A stretch of 64,000 bases of DNA from Terrimesophilobacter sp963702165 (GTDB lineage: Bacteria; Actinomycetota; Actinomycetes; Actinomycetales; Microbacteriaceae). Shown here one piece after another: positions 16,116 through 26,344 of the stretch (position 1 is the first letter of the stretch; each line of letters starts with the position of its first letter). The DNA lies in assembly GCA_963702165.1 (NCBI GenBank), contig OY969722.1, positions 1,612,001 to 1,676,000 on the forward strand. The letters are read 5' to 3'. The notes under the pieces were generated by a model. That model saw only the letters and a program-made list of their open reading frames with translations, was not told where the DNA came from and ran no database searches. The position numbers and the translations under genes are program-made.

Positions 16116-18209
16116 ATGACCGACACCCGCGAGCAGGCTCTCGACATCCTGCGCACCCTGGTCGGCCGCGACGACGCCGATTTCCACGATGGCCAGTTCG
16201 AGGCGATCAGCACCCTCGTCGACGATCGCCGTCGCACGCTCGTGGTGCAGCGCACCGGCTGGGGCAAGTCGGCGGTGTACTTCGTCGCGACGCTGCTGCT
16301 GCGCCGGCGGGGCGCGGGTCCGACGATTCTGGTCTCCCCGCTGCTGGCGCTCATGCGCGACCAGATCGCGGCCGCGCGCCGCGCCGGTGTCCGGGCGGTG
16401 GCGATCAACTCCACCAACCCGCACGAGTGGGCCGAGATCCAGACCCTGCTGCGCGACGACGAGGTCGACGTGCTGCTGGTCTCCCCCGAGCGCCTCAACA
16501 ATCCGACGTTCCGCGACGAGCAGCTGCCCTCGCTCATCGAGCGCATCGGCATGCTCGTCGTCGACGAGGCCCACTGCATCTCGGATTGGGGACACGACTT
16601 CCGACCCGATTACCGTCGCCTGCGCGACCTGATCGCCGTCATACCCGACGGCGTGCCGGTGCTCGCCACGACCGCGACCGCCAACAGCCGAGTGGTGACG
16701 GATGTCGCGGAGCAGCTCGGCGGCGCATCCGTCGTCACCATCCGCGGCCCGCTCGCACGTGCGTCGCTCCGCCTCGGGGTGCTGCGACTGCCGGATGCCG
16801 CGACCCGGCTCGGCTGGCTGCTCAGCCACCTGAGCGACCTGCCCGGCAGCGGGATCATCTACACGCTGACGGTCTCGGCCGCTGAGGACACCGCGCGGCT
16901 GCTGCGCGAAGCGGGGCACAGCGTGCGCGCCTACACCGGGCAGACCGATACGGCCGAGCGGGAGGAATCCGAGCGGGCGCTGAAGAACAACGAGGTGAAG
17001 GCGCTGATCGCCACCAGCGCGCTCGGGATGGGCTTCGACAAGCCCGACCTCGGCTTCGTGCTGCACCTCGGCGCGCCGAGCTCGCCCGTCGCGTACTACC
17101 AGCAGGTTGGTCGCGCGGGCCGCGCCACCGAGAACGCCGACGTGCTGCTGCTGCCCGGCAGCGAGGACGAGGCGATCTGGGAGTATTTCGCGACCTCATC
17201 GATGCCGACGCAGGAGCGCGCCGAACGCGTACTCGAGGAGTTGGCGCTCGAGGCGGGCGCACCGCTGTCGACGCCCGCGCTCGAGGCGAGGGTGAACATC
17301 CGGCGCACCCGGCTGGAGTTGCTGCTCAAGGTGCTCGACGTGGACGGTGCCGTGCGACGGGTTCGCGGAGGCTGGGTGTCGACCGGGCAGCCGTGGGTGT
17401 ACGACGCCGATCGGTACGACCGCATCGCCGCCGAGCGGGTCGCCGAGCAGCAGCACATGCTCGACTACGAGCGCACCGATGCCTGCCGCATGGAGTACCT
17501 GCAGCGCTCGCTCGATGACGAGACGGCCGCGCCGTGCGGTCGGTGCGACAACTGCGCTGGGGTGTGGTTCCCGAGCGCGGTGGAGACGGATGCCGCCAGT
17601 CGCGCCTCCTCGTCGCTCGATCGCGTTGGGGTGGCGCTCGAGCCTCGTGCGCAGTGGCCGGCCGGCGCCGACCGGCTCGCGGTTCCGGTGCGCGGGAACA
17701 TCGCGCCGGCAGAGCGGATGCTGGAGGGTCGCGCGCTCGCGAGACTCACCGACCTCGGCTGGGGCAACACTCTTCGCGAGCTGTTCGCGCCGGGCACCCC
17801 GGATGCCCCGGCCAGCCAGGCGCTGATTGCCGCGTGCATCCGGGTACTGGCCGACTGGGGTTGGGAGGAGCGGCCGGTCGCGGTCGTGTCGGTCCCTTCG
17901 CGCAGCAGGCCGCTGTTGATCGAGTCGGTCGCGCAGGGCCTGGCCGGCGCCGGTCGACTGCCGTACCTCGGTGCGCTCGCCCTGACCGGGTCGGGGCCGT
18001 CGGGCGAACCGGGCGGCAACAGCGCCTACCGGCTCTCGAGCGTCTGGGGCGCGTTCGGGCTGCCACCTGCGAGCACGCTGCCCACCGGGCCGATCCTGCT
18101 CGTCGACGACCTGGCCGACAGCCGGTGGACCCTCACCGTGGCGGCGCGGGAACTGCGGCTGGCAGGAGCCACCGCCGTACTGCCGTTCGCGATCGGGCTG
18201 CGCGGCTGA
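16116..18209 (+). CDS. RecQ-family DNA helicase with C-terminal phosphoribosyltransferase-like domain
   Basis: 697 aa. Superfamily 2 motifs: QRTGWGKSAVY (Walker A, near 47), VVDEAHCISDWGHDFRPDYR (DEAH plus the RecQ aromatic loop, near 150), ATTATAN, and QQVGRAGR (motif VI, near 330). A zinc-binding region follows: CRMEYLQ...CGRCDNC near 455-480. The last 200 residues form a separate unit ending ILLVDDLADSRWTLT...A, which resembles the PRPP-binding loop of phosphoribosyltransferases such as ComF. It likely unwinds DNA in repair; the added domain's role is unknown. Intact frame. Possibly co-transcribed with the CPBP gene. Confidence 0.88.
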   Translation: MTDTREQALDILRTLVGRDDADFHDGQFEAISTLVDDRRRTLVVQRTGWGKSAVYFVATLLLRRRGAGPTILVSPLLALMRDQIAAARRAGVRAVAINSTNPHEWAEIQTLLRDDEVDVLLVSPERLNNPTFRDEQLPSLIERIGMLVVDEAHCISDWGHDFRPDYRRLRDLIAVIPDGVPVLATTATANSRVVTDVAEQLGGASVVTIRGPLARASLRLGVLRLPDAATRLGWLLSHLSDLPGSGIIYTLTVSAAEDTARLLREAGHSVRAYTGQTDTAEREESERALKNNEVKALIATSALGMGFDKPDLGFVLHLGAPSSPVAYYQQVGRAGRATENADVLLLPGSEDEAIWEYFATSSMPTQERAERVLEELALEAGAPLSTPALEARVNIRRTRLELLLKVLDVDGAVRRVRGGWVSTGQPWVYDADRYDRIAAERVAEQQHMLDYERTDACRMEYLQRSLDDETAAPCGRCDNCAGVWFPSAVETDAASRASSSLDRVGVALEPRAQWPAGADRLAVPVRGNIAPAERMLEGRALARLTDLGWGNTLRELFAPGTPDAPASQALIAACIRVLADWGWEERPVAVVSVPSRSRPLLIESVAQGLAGAGRLPYLGALALTGSGPSGEPGGNSAYRLSSVWGAFGLPPASTLPTGPILLVDDLADSRWTLTVAARELRLAGATAVLPFAIGLRG

Positions 18210-18235
18210 GCCGTTCCGCCTGGTTGCGCACGTCC

Positions 18236-18271
18236 GCCCAATTCGGGCCGGAAAGTGCGGCCGAAGTGGGC
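18236..18271. terminator. Imperfect hairpin between convergent recQ-like and MFS genes
   Basis: Arms gcccaattcgggccg and cggccgaagtgggc pair with one bulge and two mismatches around a short gaaagtg loop. The location between two converging genes fits a bidirectional terminator. No U-run follows on either side. Confidence 0.45.
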
Positions 18272-18280
18272 AACTCAGGT

Positions 18281-19687
18281 TCAGGGACGCAGGTCCTCGA
18301 CCGGCTCTGAACCGGGCACGGAGGTCTTCGGCATTCCTAGCCCAGCGGTCGCCGTCGCAATCACCACGACGAGAACACCGGCGAACACCGCGGTCGATCC
18401 GGCCACGATGGCCTCGGGTCCGGGCTGGGTGGCGGTGCTGCCGAAGATCGAGTTCGCTATCGCGCCGAAGACCGCCACGCCGACGGCACTGCCCACCGAC
18501 CGGGCGAACATGTTGGCACCGGTGGCCACTCCCCGCTCGCTCCATCCGACGCTCGACTGCGCGGAGACGATGGTCGAGGCGCCCATGAACCCCATGCCGA
18601 GCCCGATGATGAAGCAGGCGCCGCCGGTGATCCACACCGACGGCGTCGAGGCAAAAGCGACCAGCACGGCGGCGCCGACAATCGCGACGGCCAGGCCGAT
18701 CAGAATCGTGAAGCGAAAACCAAAGCGGAGGTACACGCGACCCGCCACAGCCGCCGAGATCGGCCAGCCCAACGTCAGAGCGGCGAGGGCGAGACCGGCA
18801 ACGATCGGCGCCACCCCGAGGGAGCCCTCCAGGTAAGTCGGCACGTAGCTGGTGAGACCCATCAGGATCGCCCCCATGCCGAGGCTGATCAGGACGGTCT
18901 GCCGCAGCAAGCGGCGCGAGAACACCCACAGCGGGAACACCGGTTCCGCGGCGCGACGCTCCACCGCCACGAAACTGACCAGCAGGACGACGCCGCCGCC
19001 GAAGCATCCGACGCTCTGCCACGACGTCCACGCCCAGGCGTGACCGCCCTCCAGCAGACCGAGGATCAGCAGCGACATTGTGCCCATCAGGAGCATCGCA
19101 CCGGCGATATCGACCTTGTGCTCTCTGCGCGGCACCCTCTCGCGCAGGTGGCGCACGAGCAGCCAGGCGGCGAACAGGCCCAGTGGCACGTTGATGAAGA
19201 AGATGCCGCGCCAGAAGTTGAGCTGCGCGAACAAGCCGCCGAGCGTTGGGCCGACCACCGCCGCGATCCCCCACACGGCCGAGATGTAGCCCTGCACCCT
19301 GGCGCGCTCTGCCACCGTGTAGATATCACCGACGATGGTGACCGCGGTCGGCTGGACCGCGCCGGCGCCGATGCCCTGGATGGCGCGGGCCACGATGAGC
19401 GCGGGCATGCTCCACGCCAGGCCGCACAGCACCGAGCCCACCAGGAAGATGCCGATGCCGAGCAGGATGATGGGCTTGCGCCCGACCATGTCCGAGAGCT
19501 TCGAGTAGATCGGCACCGTGACCGCTTGCGTGAGCAGGTAGATCGAGAACAGCCAGGGGAACAGCGAGAAGTCGCCGAGCTCATCCACGATGGTCGGGAT
19601 CGCGGTCGCCAGGACGGTCGAATCGATCGCAACCAAGCCGATCGTCACCAGGACGGCGAGCAGTGTCGGTCCGCGCTCGGACCGCAA
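18281..19687 (-). CDS. MFS multidrug efflux transporter (DHA2/EmrB-QacA type)
   Basis: A 468-aa integral membrane protein with about 14 predicted spans. The start region has the DHA2 motif VAIDSTVLATAIPTI, SKLSDMVGRKP is the loop 2-3 motif A, and GIGAGAVQPTAVTIVGD and VGPTLGGLFAQ (motif C, antiporter signature) follow. It exports drugs or other compounds by proton antiport. The start is a TTG at 19687, preceded by GAGGAGGGG about 14 bases upstream; no ATG or GTG fits. Leftward, convergent with recQ, and 100 bases from the end of mfd in the same orientation. No linked TetR or MarR regulator is seen nearby. Confidence 0.88.
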   Translation of the reverse strand: MRSERGPTLLAVLVTIGLVAIDSTVLATAIPTIVDELGDFSLFPWLFSIYLLTQAVTVPIYSKLSDMVGRKPIILLGIGIFLVGSVLCGLAWSMPALIVARAIQGIGAGAVQPTAVTIVGDIYTVAERARVQGYISAVWGIAAVVGPTLGGLFAQLNFWRGIFFINVPLGLFAAWLLVRHLRERVPRREHKVDIAGAMLLMGTMSLLILGLLEGGHAWAWTSWQSVGCFGGGVVLLVSFVAVERRAAEPVFPLWVFSRRLLRQTVLISLGMGAILMGLTSYVPTYLEGSLGVAPIVAGLALAALTLGWPISAAVAGRVYLRFGFRFTILIGLAVAIVGAAVLVAFASTPSVWITGGACFIIGLGMGFMGASTIVSAQSSVGWSERGVATGANMFARSVGSAVGVAVFGAIANSIFGSTATQPGPEAIVAGSTAVFAGVLVVVIATATAGLGMPKTSVPGSEPVEDLRP

Positions 19688-19786
19688 GCCGATGGACAGG
19701 TCCCCTCCTCAGTGAGTCGACTGCCAGCAGCACGAGTCCGGCGGATCCACGCTACACCGGTGTGCCCACCCGGCGACGCAACGGGC

Positions 19787-22700
19787 TCAGGATGCGGGTT
19801 CGGCGGCGGACTCGGCCGGTGCCGGCTCCGGGGCCGGGTAGATCGCCCCGAGCAGGGTCGTCACCCACTCGATGAGGGCGGCATCCGACTCCAGTTCCGG
19901 CAACGGCAGCATCACCGTGCGTGTCTGCGCGAGGTAGCGCGCGCCCGGGTACATGCGCTGCAGCCGCACCTGGATCGAGTCGGCCAGCTCCGCCGCGACG
20001 ATCCGCAGGTTGCCCGCGGCGCGACGACCTCGCTGAGCCCGGCCTTCTGCGCCTGCCGCCGCAGTCGCGACACCGCGATCAGGTTGTGCACCGGCCTGAG
20101 GCGGCTCGCCGTAGCGGTCGGTGAGCTCCTCGAGGACCAGGTCGAGGGCATCCGGAGCCGCCGACGGACCGCTCGCCGTCGACAGCTTCTGGTACGCCTC
20201 GAGCCGCAGCCGCTCGCTCTCGACGTACTCCTCGGGGATGTGCGCGTCGACCGGCAGCTCGAGCCGCAGCTCGGTCTGCCCCTCGGCGACATCGCCGCGG
20301 AAGGCGCCGACCGCCTCGCCGATCATCCGCAGGTACAGGTCGAAGCCGACGCCGGCGATGTGACCGGACTGCTCGCCGCCGAGCAGGTTGCCGGCACCGC
20401 GGATCTCGAGGTCCTTCAGCGCGATCTGCATGCCGCCGCCGAGCTCGTTGTTCGCCGCGATCGTCGCCAGCCGGTCGTGCGCGGTCTCGCTCAGCGGCTT
20501 CTCGTCGTCGTAGAGGAAGTAGGCGTAGGCGCGCTCGCGACCACGACCGACCCGTCCGCGCATCTGGTGCAGCTGGCGACAGCCCGTACTTGTCGGCGCG
20601 GTCGATGATCAGCGTGTTCGCGTTGGCGATGTCGATGCCGGTCTCGATGATCGTCGTGGAGACGAGCACGTCGAACTTGCGCTCCCAGAAGTCGACCATC
20701 ACCTGCTCGAGCACGCTCTCGGTCAGCTGGCCGTGCGCGACCGCGATGCGCGCCTCGGGCACCAGCTCGGCGATCTGCGCGGCGACCCGGTTGATCGACG
20801 ACACCCGGTTGTGCACGAAGAACACCTGGCCCTCGCGCAGCAGCTCGCGCCGGATCGCGGCGGCCACCTGCTTGTCGCTGTACGGGCCGACGAAGGTGAG
20901 GATCGGATGCCGGTCCTCCGGCGGGGTCGCGAGCGTCGACATCTCGCGGATGCCGGTGACCGCCATCTCGAGCGTGCGCGGGATCGGCGTCGCGCTCATC
21001 GCCAGGATGTCGACGTTGGTCTTGAGCTTCTTGAGCGCGTCCTTGTGCTCGACGCCGAAGCGCTGCTCCTCGTCGATGATGACGAGGCCGAGGTCCTTGA
21101 ACTGGATGCTGGCGCCGAGCAGCCGGTGCGTGCCGATGACGACGTCGACGGTGCCGTCGGCGAGCCCGTCGATGGTCTCCTTGCGACTCCTTGTCGGTCT
21201 GGAACCGGCTGAGCGCGCGCAGGTGCACCGGGAATCCGGCGAACCGCTCGGCGAAGGTCTCCATGTGCTGCTTCACGAGCAGCGTCGTCGGCACGAGCAT
21301 CGCGACCTGCTTGCCGTCCTGAACGGCCTTGAACGCGGCGCGCACCGCGACCTCGGTCTTGCCGTAGCCGACGTCACCGGAGAGCAGGCGGTCCATCGGG
21401 ATCGGCCGCTCCATGTCGGCCTTGACCTCGTCGATGGTGGTCAGCTGGTCGGGCGTCTCGGCGAACGGGAACGCCTCCTCCAGCTCGCGCTGCCACGGGG
21501 TGTCCGGCGCGAAGGCGTGGCCCGCGGCTCGCCATCCGCGCGGAGTAGAGCTTGACCAGTTCGACGGCGATGTCGCGCACCGCCTTGCGCGCCTTGCCCT
21601 TCGCGGCCGACCAGTCGCTGCCGCCCATCTTGCTCAGAGCCGGCGCCTCGCCGCCGACGTAGCGGGTGAGCAGGTCGAGCTGGTCGGTCGGCACGTACAG
21701 CTTGTCGCCGGGGTAGCCGCGCTTGGTCGGCGCGTACTCGAGCACCAGGTACTCGCGGTTGTTCTTCACCGGGTTGCGTCCGCCGGTGCTGACACCTCGC
21801 GCTGCACCAGTTCGACGAACTTGCCGATGCCGTGCGTCTCGTGCACGACGAAGTCGCCGGCCTTGAGCTGCAGCGGGTCGACGACGTTCTTGCGGCGGCT
21901 CGCGAGCTTCTTCACCTGGCGGGAGTCGTAGCCGACCGAGCGGCCGTAGAACTCGGCCTCGCTGAGCACCGCGAGCTTGAGCTTCGGCGATCTCGAAGCC
22001 CGCCTCGACGGATGCCTGCAGCAGGTAGGCGACGCCGGCCTCCGGCATCCGGCGGCAGCTCGTCGACGATGCGCGCGGCCAGCCCCGCCTCGGCGAGCAC
22101 GTCGGCGGCGCGCTCGACGAGGCCGGCGCCCTGCCGCGGCGATGACCGACGGTCCAGCCGTCGCGCAGCAGGCTCGGCGACGTGCTCGATGCGCACCCTC
22201 GGCCTGTCCGGCGAAGCTCGGCACCGGCGCCGGCCTCGATGCGGACGTAGTCGTCGTCTTCGTCGGCTGCCGCTGTCGGAAGCCGGCTCGCAGCGTCCAC
22301 CGACGGGCTGAGCGTCCGCCGCGCGTCGCCGCAGCTCTCGCGCCACGGTGAGGAAGTCGCCGGCGTCGAGGTCGATCGGCGCCTCGGCGCCCGCGGTCGC
22401 GGCATTCCAGGCCGCGGCGAGGAACTCGCGGTTGGTCTCGAGCGAGGCTGAGCGCGCGCGGTCGGCGACCCGCTCCGGGCGAGAGCACGGCGATCGCGGC
22501 ATCCTCCGGCAGGTAGTGGGTGAGCGGCACCAGCCGGTCGACGAGCGCCGGCGCGAGCGACTCCATGCCCTCGACCGGGATGCCCTCGGCGATCTTCGCG
22601 AGCATCGCCGCGAGGCTCGGGAACTCGTGCTGCATCTCGCGCGCGCGCTGCCGCACCGGCGTCGGTGAGCAGCAGCTCGCGGCTCGGCGGCAGCTCGACG

Positions 22701-23388
22701 CTCGCTCGAGCGGCTCGGCGAGCGAGCGCTGGTCGGCGACCGAGAACGCAGCGCAGCTGCTCGAGCTCGTCGCCGAAGAAGTCGACGCGCACCGGGTGCT
22801 CGGCGGTCGGGCGGGAACACGTCGAGGATGCCGCCGCGCACCGCGAACTCGCCGCGCCGGGTGACCATGTCGACGCGCGTGTAGGCGAGGTCGACGAGCT
22901 GGCTCGGCGAGCTGGGCGAGGTCGTAGCCGCGGCCGCCCGTCGGTGAGCACGACCGGCTCGAGCTGAGCGAGGTCGTCGGCGAGCGGCTGCAGCGCGGCG
23001 CGCACGCTGGCGACGACGATGAGCGGATGCTGCGGGTCCTGCTCGCCACGCGCGCAGCCGGCGCAGGGTGCGCAGGCGCTTGCCGACGGTCTCGGCACTC
23101 GGGCTCAGCCGCTCGTGCGGCAGGGTCTCCCAGGCCGGGAACTCGAGCACCTCGGCATCCGGCAGCGTAGCTGCCGAGGGCATCACGCAGCGCCTCGGAC
23201 TCACGGCCGGTCGCGGTGATCGCGAGCAGCACGCCCGGGGCCTGCCGGCGCTGCGAGCAGGCCGCGCCAGCAGCGGCGCGCGCAGCCCGTCGACGAGCGA
23301 GAAGTCGGCGCTGCGGGTCGCATACGCGAGGGCGTCCTCGAACGTGCGGGCGCGCGTACAGCCTGGCACTTAAGCCCTCGAGTATCAC
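19787..23388 (-). CDS. mfd: Transcription-repair coupling factor (frame-disrupted)
   Basis: Removes RNA polymerase stalled at DNA lesions and recruits UvrA. The span of about 1200 codons is normal. Recovered parts include the N-terminal UvrB-like module, the CarD-like RNA-polymerase-interaction domain (GDFVVHETHGIGKFVEL), the helicase motifs GDVGYGKTEVAVRAA (Walker A), DEEQRFGVEHK, SATPIPRTLEM and QMRGRVGRG, and the C-terminal TRCF domain with ELGGGMQIALKDLEIRGAGNLLGG. The frame is shifted by single-base changes at about 20027, 20098, 20576, 21184, 21530 and 21785, and repeatedly from 21990 to 23360. Most are an extra or missing G/C. The start is GTG 23388. Downstream of pth, as in other actinobacteria. 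Confidence 0.93.
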
Positions 23389-23511
23389 CGGACAATTGTA
23401 CGCGGAGCCCGCTGACCCCTCCCTGACGCGGTGACAGGCTCCACGAAATGCGGCAATTCAGGGGTTGTGCGTGGCCAGACCTCGAACCTGCCGCAGTTCG
23501 CGGGGCGAGAG

Positions 23512-24091
23512 TCAGGCGGGCGAGTGGAAGCGCTGCTGCGCGGAGGTGAGCCCGTCGGCGACGATCGCCTCTACCGCGTCCGCGGCATCCGTCAGCAGAT
23601 TGGGCAGCGACTGCTTCTCGGTCGACGAGAAGTTGCTCAGCACGAAGTCCGCGGCGTCCTGCCGCCCGGGCGGGCGGCCGATGCCGACGCGCACCCGGAT
23701 GAAGTCCCCGGTGCCGACCGCGGCGATGATGTCGCGGATGCCGTTGTGGCCGCCGTGACCGCCGCCGAGCTTCAGCCGCACCGTGTCGAACGGGATGTCG
23801 AGCTCGTCGTGTACGACGACGAGACGCTCCGGGCCCAGCTTGTAGAACTTCAGCAGCCCGGCGACCGGGCCGCCGGACAGGTTCATGTAGGTGTTCGGTG
23901 CCGGCCAGGATCATCCGGCCGGCCGGCGACCGCACCTCGGCGACCATCGCGTTGGCGCGGTGCCGCTTGAAGTTCGCCGAGGTGCGCTTGCCGAGCTCCT
24001 CGACGACCATCTGGCCGACGTTGTGCCGATGCGTGGCGTAGCCGGGCCCGGGGTTCCCGAGCCCGACCACAAGCCACGCATCCGCGCTCAT
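23512..24091 (-). CDS. pth: Peptidyl-tRNA hydrolase (frame-disrupted)
   Basis: Releases tRNA from peptidyl-tRNA that has dropped off the ribosome. WLVVGLGNPGPGYATHRHNVGQM carries the conserved Asn (GLGNPG) and catalytic His. After a frameshift near 23893 the frame continues as TYMNLSGG, VVHDELDIPFDTVRLKLGGGHGGHNGIRDI with the catalytic Asp and the HGGHNG signature. The corrected length of about 193 aa is normal. ATG 24091 is nine bases after the rplY stop, so the two form one transcription unit. Essential gene; the break is likely a sequence error. Confidence 0.93.
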
Positions 24092-24100
24092 CGGCGCAGG

Positions 24101-24753
24101 TTACTCTGCAGCCTCTTCGGCGGCTTCCTCGCCCTCGGCGGCCTCCGCGGCCTCACCCTCGGCGGCCTCGCCCTCAGCCTCTTCGGCGATGGCGGCGGCG
24201 GGCACGATGATGTTGACGACGAGTGCGTCAGGGTCGTCGAGCAGGGTCGAGCCGGACGGGCAGCACGAGGTCCTTGGCGTGGATCTGCGTGCCCTCCTCG
24301 CGCGCCCTCGATGTCGACGGTGATGCGCTCCGGGATGTGTGTCGCCTCGGCCTCGAGACGCAGGGTGTTCAGGTCCTGCATCGCGATGGTGCCGCTGAAC
24401 GACTCGCCCTCGAGGTGGATCGGGACCTCGACCTGCACCTTCTCGCCGCGCTTGACGATGATCAGGTCGAGGTGCTCGATGAGCTGACGGACCGGGTCCT
24501 TCTGCACGTCCTTGACCAGGACGAGCTCGTTCTTGCCCGCGATGTCGAGCTCGAGGATCGCGTTGGCCTTGCGCAGCAGCAGCATGGTCTCGTGGCCGGG
24601 CAGGCTCACGTGCTGCGGGTCGGTGCCGTGTCCGTAGATGACGGCGGGGATGCGGCCGGCGGCACGCAGGCGCCGGGCGTAGCCCTTGCCGAAGTTCTCG
24701 CGCAGTTCGGCGACGAGGTGGTTGTCGGTGGTGTCGGCCTTCTTCTCAGCCAT
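24101..24753 (-). CDS. rplY: 50S ribosomal protein bL25 (CTC type; frame-disrupted)
   Basis: Binds 5S rRNA in the large subunit. The N-terminal domain has ENFGKGYARRLRAAGRIPAVIYG and PGHETMLLL; the long C-terminal domain has VEVPIHLEGESFSG and HIPERITVDIEG, typical of the general-stress CTC form. Two one-base changes at about 24305 and 24255 shift the frame. With them removed the protein reads through IHAKDLVLPSGSTLLDDPDALVVNI and ends in an acidic tail of EEAAEGEA-type repeats, stop TAA 24101. About 215 aa. The start ATG 24753 has GAAGGAG upstream. Pairs with pth. Confidence 0.92.
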
Positions 24754-24945
24754 GTCTGTCTCCTTCGCGGGCCAGCCCGCTTGGTTGAAGTGGATTGCTT
24801 GTCAACTCGAACGCTTGCCGCGTGAGGAAAAACCCTGGTCTAGGCGAAAGACTGGAGTGCCCGCTCACCGCGTCGATAACGGATGCCGTGAGAGCATCCC
24901 TCGCCGAAGTTCAATCAGTCAGTGTAGCCGACGCCGCCGAGCCCG
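24754..24945. other. Intergenic region 5' of rplY and 3' end zone of the sugar cluster
   Basis: No coding or RNA gene is apparent. It should hold the rplY-pth promoter, reading leftward. It marks the junction where rplY, normally next to prs in related genomes, is instead followed by the 21-kb accessory block. Confidence 0.5.
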
Positions 24946-25461
24946 TCACACGGCGGGCGCGGCAGTCAGTTTCGCCACCACGTCGTCGACGATCTGGGCC
25001 GGTGCGCGGCTGATGTCCACCACGACGCCGGTCTCATCGGCGGCGAGCGGCTCGAGGATCGCGTACTGCGAGCTCAGCAGCTCGTGCGGCATGAACTCGT
25101 GCTCGCGCAGCATGATCCGCGACTCGACCAGCTCTATCGGCCCCTCGGCGTCGACCACGAACAGGTCGGGTGCGCTCTCCCGCAGCAGGTCGCGGTACTC
25201 GCGCTTGAGCGCGGAGCACGCGGCGACGATGCCCGACGAAGAGCCCTCGGCGAGCACCCGTCCGACCTCCTGCAGCCACGGGCGGCGCTGCTCGTCGGTC
25301 AGCGGCACGCCGGCCGCCATCCGGACGATGTTCTCATCCGGATGAAGTCGGTCGCCGTCGATGAACCGGACGCCCAGCCGCTGGGCGAGGAGCGTTCCGA
25401 TGGTCGACTTGCCTGAGCCCTGCACGCCCATCACGACGATGGGCGGAAGTGGTGCCTTCAC
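24946..25461 (-). CDS. gntK: Gluconokinase, GntK family
   Basis: A 171-aa P-loop kinase phosphorylating gluconate (or a related sugar acid) at C6. The Walker A motif GVQGSGKST lies at residues 12-20. FIDGDRLHPDENIVRMAAGVPLTDEQRRPWL is the substrate region diagnostic of GntK. VAACSALKREYRDLLR and the lid HEFMPHELLSSQYAILE follow. Normal length. It lies four bases beyond the stop of the ABC permease gene, so it is the last gene of the importer operon. With gnd at 38 kb it could feed gluconate into the pentose phosphate pathway, but the cluster suggests another sugar acid is also possible. Confidence 0.9.
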   Translation of the reverse strand: MKAPLPPIVVMGVQGSGKSTIGTLLAQRLGVRFIDGDRLHPDENIVRMAAGVPLTDEQRRPWLQEVGRVLAEGSSSGIVAACSALKREYRDLLRESAPDLFVVDAEGPIELVESRIMLREHEFMPHELLSSQYAILEPLAADETGVVVDISRAPAQIVDDVVAKLTAAPAV

Positions 25462-25465
25462 GCGT

Positions 25466-26344
25466 CTACCCCTTGGTCGCGCCGGCGGTGAGGCCGGACA
25501 CGATGTACTTCTGCGTGAACAGGGCGATGACCATGATCGGCACGGTCACAACCACGGCGGCAGCCATCAGGCCACCCCAGTCGATGCTCGCGTAGGCGAC
25601 GAAGTCGAAGATCGCCACGGGCAGCGTCTTGGTGCGGGAGCCGGACAGCACGAGCGCGAACATGAAGTTGTTCCACGAGAAGATGAACGACAGGATGCTC
25701 GCGGTTGCCACCCCGGGCACCGACAGCGGCAGCACGATGCGCATGAAGGCGCCGATCGGGGTGAGCCCGTCGACCTGCGCCTGCTCCTCCAGTTCGATCG
25801 GGAGCGAGTCGAAGAACGACATCATGATGTACACGATGAGCGGCAGCGACACGAACATGTGCGACAGGATCAGCACCTCGTAGCCGCCGACCATGCGCAT
25901 GTTGGAGAAGATGAAGTACCACGGCACCAGCAGGCTGACACCAGGGATGACGCGCGCCAGCAGCACGAGTCCGGCGGACTTCTTCATCACGAACCGGCTC
26001 ATCGAGTACGCGGCCGGCAGCCCCAGGATCAGGGACAGCACGGTCGAGCACAGGCCGATCCAGAAGCTGTTGAAGATGTATTGCAGGTAGTTGGCCTGGC
26101 CGAACACCGTCTCGTAGTTGCCGAGCGTCGGCGAGAAGTTGAACGCCGCCGCCGGGTTGTAGATGTCGACGTTCGTCTTGAACGACGCCAGCAGCATCCA
26201 GATGATCGGCGCAACGAACGTGATCACGACGAGCACGAGCATCGACACCCGGAACAGCTTGTAGCCGCCGCCGCGCTTACGACGCTTGACCGGCGTGGGA
26301 GCGGTGACCTCAGCGGCCACGGCGGGAGCTGTCGTGGTGGTCAT
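25466..26344 (-). CDS. Carbohydrate ABC transporter permease (MalG type)
   Basis: 292 aa with six membrane segments. The EAA loop contacting the ATPase is LEEQAQVDGLTPIGAFMRIVLPLSVPG near residues 187-213. The N-terminus is a hydrophilic Ala/Thr/Lys-rich extension of about 28 residues. It forms the heterodimeric channel with the upstream MalF-type permease; the ATG overlaps that gene's stop (ATGA). No ATPase gene is in the cluster, so a shared MsiK-type ATPase elsewhere is likely, as is common in actinobacteria. Confidence 0.9.
   Translation of the reverse strand: MTTTTAPAVAAEVTAPTPVKRRKRGGGYKLFRVSMLVLVVITFVAPIIWMLLASFKTNVDIYNPAAAFNFSPTLGNYETVFGQANYLQYIFNSFWIGLCSTVLSLILGLPAAYSMSRFVMKKSAGLVLLARVIPGVSLLVPWYFIFSNMRMVGGYEVLILSHMFVSLPLIVYIMMSFFDSLPIELEEQAQVDGLTPIGAFMRIVLPLSVPGVATASILSFIFSWNNFMFALVLSGSRTKTLPVAIFDFVAYASIDWGGLMAAAVVVTVPIMVIALFTQKYIVSGLTAGATKG

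Noticed and set aside
15255..17066. Open frame of 603 codons on the minus strand opposite the CPBP and recQ genes
   Set aside because: Composition is rich in Q, H, R and D without domain likeness, while both plus-strand genes have clear family motifs.
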